Of a stretch of DNA of 64,000 nucleotides, positions 1 to 9,126 are shown piece by piece. Under the pieces are notes generated by a model. The model had not been told where the DNA came from and did no database searches. It saw only the letters and a program-made list of their open reading frames with translations. How positions within the stretch are numbered: the stretch's first letter is position 1; each line of letters starts with the position of its first letter. This DNA comes from Clostridia bacterium (GTDB taxonomy: Bacteria; Bacillota; Clostridia; Oscillospirales; Acutalibacteraceae): assembly GCA_017481575.1 (NCBI GenBank), contig JAFUPA010000054.1, forward strand, positions 25,914 to 89,913. The letters run 5' to 3'. The translations under genes were made by a program, and so were the position numbers.

Positions 1-201
1 TGGTCAATCGGTGCGATCACATATATGTGCGTGTTTGCTTATGCGATGTCACTCATCGTTTACCAGATTGGTGCATGGTTCATCGGTGCAGGTAATGTTA
101 TCGGAACAGTTGTTGCCGCCGCAGTTCTTGCTTTCATTCTCTATATGCTTTTCAGAAAGAACAAGTACAGCGAAAATACATTAACTGTTAAAACAAGATA
201 A
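1..201 (+). CDS. feoB: Ferrous iron transporter FeoB, C-terminal end (partial)
   Basis: The window opens inside this gene; the last 66 codons are present. They hold two hydrophobic helices separated by a short Gly-rich turn and a basic, Lys-rich cytoplasmic tail, which is how the membrane domain of FeoB ends. FeoB is a GTP-driven inner-membrane Fe(II) importer. The call also rests on the next gene, a small Cys-rich membrane protein of the kind that commonly follows feoB in Clostridia. The G domain lies outside the window, so only the membrane end is seen. Confidence 0.75.
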   Translation, partial: WSIGAITYMCVFAYAMSLIVYQIGAWFIGAGNVIGTVVAAAVLAFILYMLFRKNKYSENTLTVKTR

Positions 202-215
202 ATGGAGGTATTCTT

Positions 216-374
216 ATGAATGCACCTACAATTATAGTTGCCGCAATTGTCGCTGTGGTGTTTATTGCAATCATCATCAAGTCAGTTGTGGACAAAAAGA
301 AAGGCAAGTCCTCTTGCTCATGCGGATGTTCAGACTGTGCAATGAGCGACGTTTGCCACAGCAAAACAAAATAA
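216..374 (+). CDS. FeoB-associated Cys-rich membrane protein
   Basis: This 52-residue protein was found by reading the sequence directly. It starts at an ATG after a GGAGG site, 14 bp downstream of feoB, so the two are cotranscribed. It has one N-terminal transmembrane helix (about residues 5-25), a Lys-rich stop-transfer stretch, and a cytoplasmic tail with five cysteines (SCSCGCSDC followed by a later Cys). This is the layout of the FeoB-associated Cys-rich family, thought to assist Fe(II) transport. The exact role is unknown. Confidence 0.8.
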   Translation: MNAPTIIVAAIVAVVFIAIIIKSVVDKKKGKSSCSCGCSDCAMSDVCHSKTK

Positions 375-385
375 AACTAAACTAA

Positions 386-416
386 ACGCAAGTTGCTGTT
401 TTGCAACTTGCGTTTT
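386..416. terminator. Intrinsic terminator after the feo genes
   Basis: A perfect 11 bp stem (386-396 with 403-413) with a six-base loop is followed by a T-run. It sits 11 bp after the Cys-rich gene and just before the end of the convergent gene at 425, so it probably serves the feo operon and may also stop the opposite transcript. Confidence 0.85.
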
Positions 417-424
417 TACGTATG

Positions 425-1861
425 TTATTTAATTGTGCTGAAATTGTTTCTTATCTCATCTGTATCTCCGGTTGTGAGGTAGTAGTCATACTCAAACGGG
501 GCGTAGCTGTTCATTGTCATAACCCGAACAACTGCGATGTACGATGTTGCAACATCTTTTGACGGGTCAGTATTGGTGGATGTTTCTCTGTTGCAAACGC
601 CCGAAAGGAAGCGGGTCTCATTGGGAACATAAACGCCGATACCGAAGCTGTCGTCAAATTCACCGATGAAAGCTGACCAGTTTTCAAGCGAGTGGAAATT
701 CGGGTAACCTGCATCGGGCCAGAAGATAAGCTCGGGCTCGCAGGTAAGCTCGCCGCCCGTCCACGGCTCGTCACCGCCGTAATAAACAAAGCGGTTAAAC
801 GGCTCAATGCAATAAAAAGCAGGGAGTTCCTGGTCACGTGGCTGTGCCTCATAGCCCGAAAAATCAACAAATCTGCACGAAACATGAAGATTGTTGTTTT
901 CAATGGAGTAGGTCGCTTCCATATATGACGGAGTGATATGCTCTTTTTCCTTTGCCCAGTCAAGCGGCTGACACTTGATGTAAATTGAATTCTCGTCACA
1001 TTTCAGGTCAACAATTTTGCTGTTGTCGCCAAACTGGTTACCGCCTTGAACGGGGTTGTATGCCCAGGTGTTGCCCATAAATTCGCCGCATTCGTAATCG
1101 CCCGTCGCTGTTCCGTAATAGGACTGCTGAACAAGTCTGCCCGGGTCAAAACGGTTTATGAGGTTTACGTTCTCGTTCACAACCTTTGCGTTGTAACGCT
1201 CACCTGCGTTTGAGTCAACAAAAATTCTGCCGTCTTTTTTAACAGCCTCAACGTTAGAATTAAGGTCTTCCATATAGCTGAGTGCACCGCCCCAAAGGAG
1301 GTTAACACCGATTTTATAGTTTTCGGTCTGAATAAAGACATCTTCGTCGGGAATCTCACGGTTAAAAAGTGAAATGCCGTGAATTTTGATGCTTGCACTT
1401 TCAACATTCAATGCTTCAAACGAAATTGAATAAATCATATTTGCCTTTGTGCCGTCAAGCATATTGTCGATAAAGGAATAGAAGTCTTTATTTGTGCCCG
1501 GTTCAAGGAAGAAATTTTCGGTTTTATTCACAACACCGCAACGGTAGCTGAGTTCTCCTTTTATGTAAGCATCTGTCGTGTAAGAAATGCCGTAGTAGTT
1601 AAACCAGCCGTGAGTTGTGTCGTCAAAAGAAAAACTTGCGCTGTTCTCCAATTTAATCGCACCGTCTTGGAAGCTGACACCGTCGGCAAGGGTGATTTCT
1701 TCTTTTTCACCGTTAAGAATTACACTCTCTTGAGTAAATTCGCCTGTCAGAATGGCAAAGCTAATGTCGTTTGAGCAGGGGAGATAGCTTATCGGATAAG
1801 CCACAAAGCCGAAGATAAAGGAAAGCACCACGCTCAAAATCTTTTTAAGAAAAACAAACAA
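425..1861 (-). CDS. Secreted or membrane-anchored protein of unknown function (478 aa)
   Basis: I do not recognise the family with certainty. The start is a TTG at 1861, supported by a GAGAGGTG ribosome site 7 bp upstream; no closer ATG fits. Residues 1-28 are one hydrophobic segment after two lysines, a signal peptide or anchor without a lipobox. The rest is rich in Trp, Tyr, Asn and Asp, beta-strand-like, with motifs such as LLWGGALS and QQSYYG. This suggests a beta-sandwich or beta-helix carbohydrate-active fold. It converges on the feo operon and diverges from a secreted metallophosphoesterase at 1991. A glycan-related extracellular role is inference only. Confidence 0.6.
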   Translation of the reverse strand: MFVFLKKILSVVLSFIFGFVAYPISYLPCSNDISFAILTGEFTQESVILNGEKEEITLADGVSFQDGAIKLENSASFSFDDTTHGWFNYYGISYTTDAYIKGELSYRCGVVNKTENFFLEPGTNKDFYSFIDNMLDGTKANMIYSISFEALNVESASIKIHGISLFNREIPDEDVFIQTENYKIGVNLLWGGALSYMEDLNSNVEAVKKDGRIFVDSNAGERYNAKVVNENVNLINRFDPGRLVQQSYYGTATGDYECGEFMGNTWAYNPVQGGNQFGDNSKIVDLKCDENSIYIKCQPLDWAKEKEHITPSYMEATYSIENNNLHVSCRFVDFSGYEAQPRDQELPAFYCIEPFNRFVYYGGDEPWTGGELTCEPELIFWPDAGYPNFHSLENWSAFIGEFDDSFGIGVYVPNETRFLSGVCNRETSTNTDPSKDVATSYIAVVRVMTMNSYAPFEYDYYLTTGDTDEIRNNFSTIK

Positions 1862-1990
1862 AACAATGCACCTCTCAATTCAATTTGTTTTTTCTATATT
1901 ATCATATTTTTATTTCCAAAGCAATCTAAAATATTTCTTGCCAAATTGGCATTATTTTGCTATTATATCAGTCAAAGGAAGGTGTTTCTT

Positions 1991-2980
1991 ATGACAACAT
2001 TTATCACATTTATCAAAGGCTTGGTTTCGGTAATTCTGACCGTACTCAATGTTTTCACCGGTTTTATTTTCGGTGACTTTACAGCAGACACAAAACCGCT
2101 CTACGACGATTGCAGACTCAATTTTGCCGCCGTTTCGGACATTCATATGACAGACGAGCAGGCACGTGTTGATATGCTTAAATTCGGTCTTCAGGATATG
2201 CAGAATTCAGATTCTCCGCTTGACCTTATCATCGGTGCAGGCGACCTTACAGACCACGGTGAGCCCGAGGAGTGGGCAAACCTTGAAAAGGCATTTGCAG
2301 ACTACACTCCTGCAAAGAATATAATCCTTGCACAGGGCAACCACGACACATGGACGGGTGACGACGACTACACTCTGTCACGTGAGCTTTTCATCGAGTA
2401 TAACGAAAAAATCGCAGGCAGAGAAATTGACGAGGTTTATTATTCAACCAAGGTCAACGGCTATACATTCATTGTCCTTGGCAGTGAAGAGGACCATACA
2501 TATGCTTATTTTAGCGACACACAGCTCGACTGGCTTGCAAACGAAATGGCAATTGCATCACAGGACGGACTTCCGATTTTTGTGGTTTGCCATTGGCCGC
2601 TCAACCAGACACACGGACTTCCCGAAACATGGGGCGAGGACGATATGGAGCCCGATGACGGCGGTATTGGCGACCAGTCGGCAAGGGTTGAAGAAATACT
2701 TAAGTCTTACGAAAATGTTATTATGATTACGGGTCACATTCACAGCGGATTTTCAAACGACCGCCAGGAGGATATCAACGGCTATGTAAGCATTGAATCC
2801 GACGGCTCTTTCCACAGCGTAAACTTGCCGAGCTATATGTATATGACAATGCGTGGCAGAATTGCAAACGGCACAGGCTACACCTTTGAGGTCTATGACG
2901 ATACTGTCGAAATCCGTGCAAGAAGCTACTCGGCAGGGGTATGGTATACTGACTATAATTACACCATTGAACTTGTTTAA
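1991..2980 (+). CDS. Membrane-anchored metallophosphoesterase
   Basis: Calcineurin-like metallophosphoesterase of 329 residues. All metal-binding motifs are present in order: DxH (D50, H52), GD (D85), GNH (N117, H118), a CHWP histidine and a GHIHSG motif near the C-terminus. Residues 5-28 form one hydrophobic helix with no obvious cleavage site, so it is probably exported and anchored. The ATG at 1991 is preferred over an upstream in-frame start at 1946 because AAGGAAGGTG lies 6 bp before it. The substrate (phosphodiester, nucleotide or wall polymer) cannot be read from sequence. The secreted enzyme at 425 is divergently transcribed from the same intergenic region. Confidence 0.85.
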   Translation: MTTFITFIKGLVSVILTVLNVFTGFIFGDFTADTKPLYDDCRLNFAAVSDIHMTDEQARVDMLKFGLQDMQNSDSPLDLIIGAGDLTDHGEPEEWANLEKAFADYTPAKNIILAQGNHDTWTGDDDYTLSRELFIEYNEKIAGREIDEVYYSTKVNGYTFIVLGSEEDHTYAYFSDTQLDWLANEMAIASQDGLPIFVVCHWPLNQTHGLPETWGEDDMEPDDGGIGDQSARVEEILKSYENVIMITGHIHSGFSNDRQEDINGYVSIESDGSFHSVNLPSYMYMTMRGRIANGTGYTFEVYDDTVEIRARSYSAGVWYTDYNYTIELV

Positions 2981-3013
2981 AGCTTCCCCACAAGGCGAAT
3001 AAGCCGCCATCTA

Positions 3014-3069
3014 CGATAAAAATAAATCCCCTTGATTTCGGTTACAGCAACCTGAAAACAGGGGGATTA
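3014..3069 (-). terminator. Probable terminator of the small XRE regulator
   Basis: On the minus strand the stop codon of the 73 aa regulator runs into AATCCCC, paired about 30 bases later with GGGGATT and followed by an A/T-rich run with five T. The loop is long and the stem short, so this is a moderate call. Confidence 0.45.
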
Positions 3070-3288
3070 TTTCTTTCTCGGATATGGTTTATCTTCCGGT
3101 GTTATGCCCAAAAGGTAATCAATACTTGTGTCATAAAAATAAGCTAGTTTAATCAGAATATCTGTCGGTATGTCTCTTGTGCCGAGCTCATACCGTGAAT
3201 AACAGACCTGTGAGCAGTTGAGATAGTCTGCAAGATCTTTTTGCAAAAGGTCACGGTCTTCCCGAAGGTTTCTTATTTGTTCGTACAT
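3067..3288 (-). CDS. Small XRE-family HTH regulator (73 aa)
   Basis: A Cro/CI-type helix-turn-helix fills the whole protein: a recognition region around QKDLADYLNCSQ followed by SRYELGTRDIP, and the typical IDYLLG ending. The ATG at 3288 follows GGTGA; the longer reading to 3381 would run through the promoter. It is divergent from the membrane protein at 3401. Two palindromes in the intergenic region, one inside each promoter, suggest that it represses both itself and its neighbour. That regulation is inferred from site placement. Confidence 0.85.
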   Translation of the reverse strand: MYEQIRNLREDRDLLQKDLADYLNCSQVCYSRYELGTRDIPTDILIKLAYFYDTSIDYLLGITPEDKPYPRKK

Positions 3289-3303
3289 AAAATCACCAGA
3301 TTT

Positions 3304-3357
3304 ATTATACGCAAACCAAATTGGTATATTGACATATAAACCATTTTGGTTTATGAT
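3304..3357. promoter_or_regulatory. Divergent promoters with one operator in each spacer
   Basis: Plus strand: TTGACA (3329-3334), 17 bp, TATGAT (3352-3357). Minus strand: TCAATA (3327-3332), 17 bp, TATAAT (3304-3309). A palindrome of 7 bp arms (TAAACCA / TGGTTTA, 3337-3353) fills the plus spacer, and a second, shorter one (ACCA-AAT-TGGT, 3315-3325) lies in the minus spacer. The centres are 25 bp apart. The arrangement fits binding by the XRE protein at 3067. Confidence 0.75.
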
Positions 3358-3400
3358 AATTTCAGGAATTTGAAATTCCAATAATTTATGAGGTGATTTT

Positions 3401-3904
3401 ATGCCGCAAAGAAAAGAATATGATGTATATGCAGGTAATCAGAAGGTCGGCGAGGTCTGGGGACATTATGATGTCTTTACGGAAGCCGAAAGAGCGGAAA
3501 AAAGAGCGAAAATGGTGGCTGATTTGATTATGGATGATCTCGCAAAAGACCGCATCCGTGATACAGAACAATATAAAGCCAAAGAAGCCAAAGCTGAACG
3601 GAACTTCAAAATCAGAAAAACTATCGGTATGATTTGCGTTATTGCATCCATAGCCTTGGCGGTAATAAGCGTTGTTTTTAACAATGAGATAAAATCCGAC
3701 TCATTTTTATTAAGGTTCGTTGTTCCTTCAATCGTTTTTGGCTTGGGTATAGGCTTGAAATATACTGATGTTGAAGTTAATGTAAAAAAGAGAAAGCCTG
3801 TTATAAGTTGGGGTGACGCGTTTTATATGTTTGGAGGTTGTGGAATAGGTTTCTTTATTGCTGATTTTATCATCAGTTTCTTTATTGTTAAATTTGTTTT
3901 TTAA
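3401..3904 (+). CDS. Membrane protein of unknown function (167 aa)
   Basis: The family is not recognised. Residues 1-70 are soluble and highly charged (many Lys, Glu and Arg, probably helical). Three hydrophobic segments follow, at about residues 75-93, 104-122 and 142-166, so the N-terminus is probably cytoplasmic. The start has GAGGTG 7 bp upstream. It forms a regulatory pair with the divergent XRE gene through the operator-promoter region between them. The pairing recalls stress-responsive or phage-derived two-gene units, but nothing in the sequence fixes a role. Confidence 0.7.
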   Translation: MPQRKEYDVYAGNQKVGEVWGHYDVFTEAERAEKRAKMVADLIMDDLAKDRIRDTEQYKAKEAKAERNFKIRKTIGMICVIASIALAVISVVFNNEIKSDSFLLRFVVPSIVFGLGIGLKYTDVEVNVKKRKPVISWGDAFYMFGGCGIGFFIADFIISFFIVKFVF

Positions 3905-3992
3905 AAATCTATAAAGTCAAACAACGCTATTTTGCATTCCAAAAATCAAGATAATGTGTTTGATAAATTAAAATTTTTCTAACAAAAACATA

Positions 3993-4025
3993 ATGCGGCA
4001 GAGACTTCGCTCTACCGCATTTTTT
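3993..4025. terminator. Bidirectional terminator
   Basis: An 11 bp stem with one mismatch (3993-4003 with 4010-4020), a six-base loop and a T-run on the plus side. It separates the membrane protein at 3401 from the convergent ABC exporter operon ending at 4024. Confidence 0.75.
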
Positions 4026-5823
4026 ACTGCTCTTCTTTATATTTCTCTGCCTGGAGATTGAACATATAGGCATACTTGCCGTTCATCGCCATCAGCTCTT
4101 CGTGAGTTCCGCTTTCGACGATTTCGCCGTTTTCAAGCATATAAATAACGTCTGCCATAACAGTTGTTGAAAGACGGTGCGAAATGAATATAACCGTCTT
4201 GTCCTGTGCGGCACGTGACATTGCCTCGTTGAGCGAATATTCCGAAACGGGGTCAAGGTTTGCGCTCGGCTCGTCAAGGATTGCAAACGGGCAGTCCTTG
4301 TAAAAGGCTCGGGCAACGGCTACCTTTTGTGCCTCACCGCCCGAAAGCGAAAGTCCGTTGTCGTCAAATTCCCTCAACAGAATTGTGTCTGCTCCGTTTT
4401 CAACCTCTTTGTTAAAGCTGCTTTCTTTCAAAGCCTGCAAAACCTTTTGCTTGTCGGGCTTTTCATTCATTGCAACGTTTTCACCGAGAGTTGCACCGAA
4501 GAGTGAAAAGTCCTGAAAAACAGCGGCATAGTTGCTGTGATATGAGCGTACATTCCAATCCTTGATGTTTTTGCCGTCAACGGTAATCTGACCCTCGGTA
4601 ACGTCATAAAGACGAAGTATAAGGTTTGTAAGCGTTGTCTTTCCCGCTCCGTTGTAGCCGACAAGTGCAATCTTCTGGTATGGCTTGATTTCAAGGTTGA
4701 TGTTCTTTAAGGTCGGCTTGTCGTTACCGGGGTAGGTGAACGAAACGTTTTCAAGCTTAATCGGTACGGGCTTGTCAAATTTTTTGTCCATACCGCCGTC
4801 CTTGATTTTTTCTTCCGCCGCCATAAACTTTTTGTATTTTTCAACATAAAGTCCGTTTTCTCTAACTCGGATTGCAAACCAGCTTGTCATTGCAAAAACG
4901 CTGTTGCTGACGGAGCTTACACCGTTAAAGGTTGCGGCAAAGCTGCCGAGGCTGATTTCTTTTGTAACAATCGCCTTGTACCCCATATACAGAGTAACAC
5001 CGAGGCAGATAAGCAGAGTCATCGGTAAACTTTCCTGGCTGAAATAAAGCACCCATTGCTTTCTGAGAAACGGTGAAATTGTAAAAATACGATCAAGAAG
5101 ATTTTTATTGTACCGTCTTTCAATCATTTCGCCTGCGGGGTTGAGTCGCAGTTCCTTTGCATAGTCCTGCAAATAGAACACACGGGAGAAGTAGAGATTT
5201 TTTCTGTCAAGCGGAGTCATTGCGTTTTTCTTGTCGATGTTGACCTTTGCAATCAGTCTGCCGACAGGCACCATAATTCCCACGCACAATGCAATAAAAA
5301 TGAAGCAAACAGGGTCGATTGTGACAATAACCGCAGTTATTGAAATTATGGAAACCATGTGTGTGAAGAAATCCTGCGTGCTTGACATTATGCTGTCCAC
5401 ACGGTCGCTCATCGTGTTCATTGCGAGCACGAAATCGTTATAGAATTCGGGATTGTCGTAGGACTGGAAGTCCATTTTTGCCGCTTTTTCATAAATCTGT
5501 GAATACAGCTTGTAGTGCAGTTTTTCGGCCTGTCTCGGGCGGTAAACCTCGTAAAATAAAGTGTTGCCGAGGTTACCGATGACAACTACTACTGCAAAAA
5601 TAAGGCAAGCAATAACAATTCTGTAAAGGTCGGTTCCCTGCGTAACAACGTCAATAATGTACTTGAGCAGTACAACGTTGGACAAAAGCCACGGCAGGTT
5701 AGAAAGCACATCAAAGAAAAGGAGCGAAATCAGAAGCATCGGCGCATTTTTGATAACGAACTTCAGCATAAAAAGGTAATTTTTGAAGCTGTGCGCACTT
5801 TCTGCTTTTTTATTATTCTTCAT
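4024..5823 (-). CDS. ABC exporter half-transporter, second subunit
   Basis: A 599 aa fused transmembrane and nucleotide-binding half-transporter. Six membrane helices lie within residues 20-310 and the ATPase spans about 350-599: Walker A GYNGAGKT (389-396), signature LSGGE (about 493-497), Walker B ending in catalytic E518, and an H-loop in ISHRLS. The ATG at 5823 is chosen because GAGGAAAG precedes it and it overlaps the upstream subunit by only 11 bp; longer readings run far into that gene. With the 607 aa neighbour it should form a heterodimeric type IV exporter for a drug, lipid or peptide. Both subunits keep the Walker B glutamate, so neither ATP site looks degenerate. Confidence 0.9.
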   Translation of the reverse strand: MKNNKKAESAHSFKNYLFMLKFVIKNAPMLLISLLFFDVLSNLPWLLSNVVLLKYIIDVVTQGTDLYRIVIACLIFAVVVVIGNLGNTLFYEVYRPRQAEKLHYKLYSQIYEKAAKMDFQSYDNPEFYNDFVLAMNTMSDRVDSIMSSTQDFFTHMVSIISITAVIVTIDPVCFIFIALCVGIMVPVGRLIAKVNIDKKNAMTPLDRKNLYFSRVFYLQDYAKELRLNPAGEMIERRYNKNLLDRIFTISPFLRKQWVLYFSQESLPMTLLICLGVTLYMGYKAIVTKEISLGSFAATFNGVSSVSNSVFAMTSWFAIRVRENGLYVEKYKKFMAAEEKIKDGGMDKKFDKPVPIKLENVSFTYPGNDKPTLKNINLEIKPYQKIALVGYNGAGKTTLTNLILRLYDVTEGQITVDGKNIKDWNVRSYHSNYAAVFQDFSLFGATLGENVAMNEKPDKQKVLQALKESSFNKEVENGADTILLREFDDNGLSLSGGEAQKVAVARAFYKDCPFAILDEPSANLDPVSEYSLNEAMSRAAQDKTVIFISHRLSTTVMADVIYMLENGEIVESGTHEELMAMNGKYAYMFNLQAEKYKEEQ

Positions 5824-7636
5824 TTCCGCTTTCCTCCTCTCTGTAGCCCGAAGCCTGCAAGGTGAACATCTTGCAGTATTCACCGTCGAGAGTCATAAGC
5901 TCCTCGTGGTTGCCCTGTTCAATAAGCTCACCGTTTGCAAAAACAAGAATATTGTCGCTTCTTGTCGCACTCGAAAGTCGGTGAGATATGTAAATAACCG
6001 TCTTGTTCTTTGTGCCTTCCATAAGGCTGTCGTACATCTTGGACTCGGCAATCGGGTCAAGCGCACTCGACGGCTCGTCAAGAATTGCAAGGTCAAAATC
6101 CTTTGCAAACATTCTTGCAATGGTAACCTTCTGACTTTCACCGCCGGAGAGAAGCACGCCCTCCTCGTCAAATTCACGGGTGAGGATAGTGTTTTCTTTC
6201 TCGTCAAGGGAGCAGATTTTATCGTAAACACCGCTTTGCTTCAACGCTTTTTTCGCAAGGTCGATGTTGCTGTCGTCAACCTCTTTTATAAGCACGTTTT
6301 CCGCAACCGTCATTGCAAAAATTCTGTAATCCTGGAAAACACTTGCAAACTTTTCACGGTATTTTAAAAGGTCATATTCTTTGATATTGATGCCATTGTA
6401 AAGAATTTCACCCTCGTTAACGTCGTAAAGACGCATCATAAGCTTGGAAAGGGTTGTTTTGCCTGCACCGTTATGACCGACAACCGCAATGCTTTCACCC
6501 TTGTTGATTTTAAAGGAAACATTGGAAAGGGTATTCTTTTTGTTTCCGCTGTAGCAGAATGAAACATTTTTGAATTCAAGGCTCTCAAATTCACCCGGTT
6601 CAATTTCGCCGCCTGTGATTTTTGGCTCATAAGCAAGGAATTCACGCAGGTTCTGCACCCAGAGACAATGCTTTTGTTGCATAGTGAAGTAGAAAGCAAG
6701 CTGATTGAGCTTGTTTCGGCAGTTGGTGATTGCAGAAATAAGAACGGAGAAATCCGAAATCGGCAAATCCTCACGCACGATAAGTCGGTAACAGCCGTAG
6801 CCGAAACCGCCTGCAACGGGGATAACCTCGCCAAAAAAGTCGCTGAAAAGTTCAAGCATGGCTATCTTCCAGCCGTATTTGTTAATGGCTTTAATGTTGT
6901 TGTCGGTTGCCTCTTTGAAGCGACGTTTAACAACGGTAAAAATGTCTGTGGTTTTAATCTCTTTTGCAAAATCCTTTAAAAGAACAGTTCTTTTGGTGTA
7001 ATCCTTCTGTCTTTCAAAGGGCGTCATTTCTTTTTCTTTTTCGAATTCCACACCGTTTCGCTTGATGCGGAAAAGCATAACGATAACAGGGCAGATTACA
7101 ATTACAAGCAACAACGGGTCAAGCTCGTAAAGATACATAACAAGGAAAATTATGCTGACAATTGAGCCCAATGTCCAGGCCGAGCCTTCAATAATGCGCT
7201 TGTAAGCACCTTTTTCAATAACCCATGTTGCACGGTTGTAATTGTCAAAAAACTCGGGGGTTTCGTAGCAGGCGAGTTCAACCTGCTGTGCCTTTTCAAA
7301 AATCAGCCTGTTTATGTAGCCTTCGTATTTTATCTCATACTTTTCACGCACGGGATGAAAAACGATGTAACCAAAAAGGTCAACAGCGAGCTTGCCGAAA
7401 ACAATAAGTCCGATTTTGATTGCAAACTCCTTGAATGTGCCGTTACCTTCGATAATCGAGAGAGCTGTCTGCAAAAACATAACATTGAAAACGACGGCAT
7501 AATAAACGTTTTCGGAAATGTATGCAAGGTAAATCAGAATTGTTGCAATCGGTGCGCTTTTGAAACTGCACTTCAGCATAAAAGCAGTATTTTTAAAGAT
7601 ATGTGCCTTTGCTTTAAAGTCAACAGCACGTCTCAT
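5813..7636 (-). CDS. ABC exporter half-transporter, first subunit
   Basis: A 607 aa exporter half with the same plan as its partner: an N-terminal six-helix membrane domain, then an ATPase with Walker A GHNGAGKT, signature LLSGGES, Walker B ILDEP and H-loop ISHRLS. The ATG at 7636 has GAGGAGGG 8 bp upstream. It overlaps the following exporter gene and follows the FAD oxidoreductase by 24 bp, so the three form one operon. A gene-linked oxidoreductase suggests export of, or self-protection from, a modified small molecule. No biosynthetic genes are seen, so that remains open. Confidence 0.9.
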   Translation of the reverse strand: MRRAVDFKAKAHIFKNTAFMLKCSFKSAPIATILIYLAYISENVYYAVVFNVMFLQTALSIIEGNGTFKEFAIKIGLIVFGKLAVDLFGYIVFHPVREKYEIKYEGYINRLIFEKAQQVELACYETPEFFDNYNRATWVIEKGAYKRIIEGSAWTLGSIVSIIFLVMYLYELDPLLLVIVICPVIVMLFRIKRNGVEFEKEKEMTPFERQKDYTKRTVLLKDFAKEIKTTDIFTVVKRRFKEATDNNIKAINKYGWKIAMLELFSDFFGEVIPVAGGFGYGCYRLIVREDLPISDFSVLISAITNCRNKLNQLAFYFTMQQKHCLWVQNLREFLAYEPKITGGEIEPGEFESLEFKNVSFCYSGNKKNTLSNVSFKINKGESIAVVGHNGAGKTTLSKLMMRLYDVNEGEILYNGINIKEYDLLKYREKFASVFQDYRIFAMTVAENVLIKEVDDSNIDLAKKALKQSGVYDKICSLDEKENTILTREFDEEGVLLSGGESQKVTIARMFAKDFDLAILDEPSSALDPIAESKMYDSLMEGTKNKTVIYISHRLSSATRSDNILVFANGELIEQGNHEELMTLDGEYCKMFTLQASGYREEESGNEE

Positions 7637-7660
7637 TTTATCCCTCCTCGGGGGTTAAGT

Positions 7661-8986
7661 TTATTCAAAAGCCTTTGTATATGCCTTTGCCCAGATTTCA
7701 ACAAGACGTCTGTCCCATTTTCTCGGCATAGCAAGGCAGGCGGCAGTAACCGCAGTTATTCTGTTGCCTGCACCAAGCATTTTCTTAAGAAGCTCGGGGT
7801 CGGCACAAGCTTTTTGTGCTTTATTTATAAGCTCGGGAATGTCAAACTTGACAAGGTCAAAGATTTTGCCGAAGTCGGCAGTCATTGTAACATTGTCGTC
7901 GTTGAGAATACCTGAGTCAAAGCAGTAGTCAATTTCGTCAAAAGTGAATTTGAACAAGAGGTGCTTTATGCACTCGAGCGGAGCAAGACCCGAACCGATG
8001 TGCTTGTAAAAAAGCACCTGATATTTCCACAGACTTTCTACGCTGAATGCCTGTGCTTGGTCGTTGATAACCGTTTCTGCAAGAATTCTTGCGGCTTTGA
8101 GCGAGTTTGCAATGCCCGAGCCGATAAGCGGAACTGTCATAAATGCGCTGTCACCGATTGCGGCATAGCCGTCTGCAACCATAACGGAGAGGGGATGGCG
8201 GACGGGGATTTCAACAAACTGACCGCCACGCACAATTTCAGTACCAAGTCGAGGATTGGTCGGACGCAAGTATTCTGCAAACTCTTCAACGTCTTCCATA
8301 TCAAAATCATTGTCAAATCTGCCGATGAGTAGGTCAGTATGCTCGTCTTCGGAGGCAACCCAGCTTATACCCTGAACACCGCCGTTGCAGACCATAACCT
8401 TAAACTTTGCCTCAACCTCGCGGTCACTTGCCTTGTTGTAAAATGCACGGAAGATTGTGACTTTCTGGTCACGTCTTATTTCCTTTTCAATCATAAGACT
8501 CTTCGGGAGATTGCGGCGGATAGGGGAGTTCATACCGCAGGAGTCGATAACAAGGTCGCCAAAGAAGTCTCCGTTTGCGGTACGGATACCTGCAACACGG
8601 TTGCCGAGCATAATCGGCTTTTGTACCTCACAACCGTAAACGATTTTAACTCCCTTTTCTACAGCGTTTTTGATAAGCAAGTCATAAATGTCTTTGCGTT
8701 CCATTTTAATTTCGAGCTTGTCGTGCGGCACGTGCTGACGAAGCGGAGTGTTACCGCTCGGAGCAAAAAATGTCATATCCTCTTTGTATTCAAACTTGTC
8801 CTCGTCAGGCATCGGAATTTTTGCAATTTCGAGCGCCTTGGGCGCAAAAATATCTGTCCAGTCGTAGCCGAGCGTGCCTTCCTCTTTTTGTTCGTAAACA
8901 GTAACGTCATAGCCTGCCTCTGCAAGCAGAGCAGCAGCTGCAATACCGCCGTGACCGAGACCTGCAACAATAATTTTCTTTGCCAT
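7661..8986 (-). CDS. FAD-dependent oxidoreductase (geranylgeranyl-reductase/monooxygenase type)
   Basis: A 441 aa flavoprotein. The N-terminal dinucleotide-binding fold has G9xG11xG13G14 and ends its second strand in an acidic residue (VYEQ). A second FAD motif, GDSAFMTVPLIGSG, lies at about two thirds of the length, as in the PF01494/geranylgeranyl reductase group. The substrate is not readable. The ATG at 8986 follows GGAGGG; an upstream in-frame start at 9034 lacks a ribosome site. It is the first gene of an operon with the two ABC exporter subunits. Direct repeats AAAGTATA in the upstream region contain TATACT-type -10 elements. Confidence 0.8.
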   Translation of the reverse strand: MAKKIIVAGLGHGGIAAAALLAEAGYDVTVYEQKEEGTLGYDWTDIFAPKALEIAKIPMPDEDKFEYKEDMTFFAPSGNTPLRQHVPHDKLEIKMERKDIYDLLIKNAVEKGVKIVYGCEVQKPIMLGNRVAGIRTANGDFFGDLVIDSCGMNSPIRRNLPKSLMIEKEIRRDQKVTIFRAFYNKASDREVEAKFKVMVCNGGVQGISWVASEDEHTDLLIGRFDNDFDMEDVEEFAEYLRPTNPRLGTEIVRGGQFVEIPVRHPLSVMVADGYAAIGDSAFMTVPLIGSGIANSLKAARILAETVINDQAQAFSVESLWKYQVLFYKHIGSGLAPLECIKHLLFKFTFDEIDYCFDSGILNDDNVTMTADFGKIFDLVKFDIPELINKAQKACADPELLKKMLGAGNRITAVTAACLAMPRKWDRRLVEIWAKAYTKAFE

Positions 8987-9126
8987 AATAGAACCCTCCG
9001 AATTAAAGTATACAGTAAAGTATATCACCAACAAATTGCTTGTTCAAGACTTGCAACGGTAAAATTACAAAAAGGCAACAAAAAACGCCCCTGAGGGACG
9101 CAGTACATAAAAAGTGTTATAAAATT

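Noticed and set aside
5783-6367. Long open frame on the plus strand inside the ABC exporter genes
   Set aside because: Antisense to conserved ATPase motifs of the real gene, no ribosome site, and Cys/Arg/Val-rich composition typical of a shadow frame.
8339-9094. 251-codon plus-strand frame over the FAD oxidoreductase
   Set aside because: It is the reverse of a gene with clear FAD motifs, and no promoter or ribosome site precedes it.
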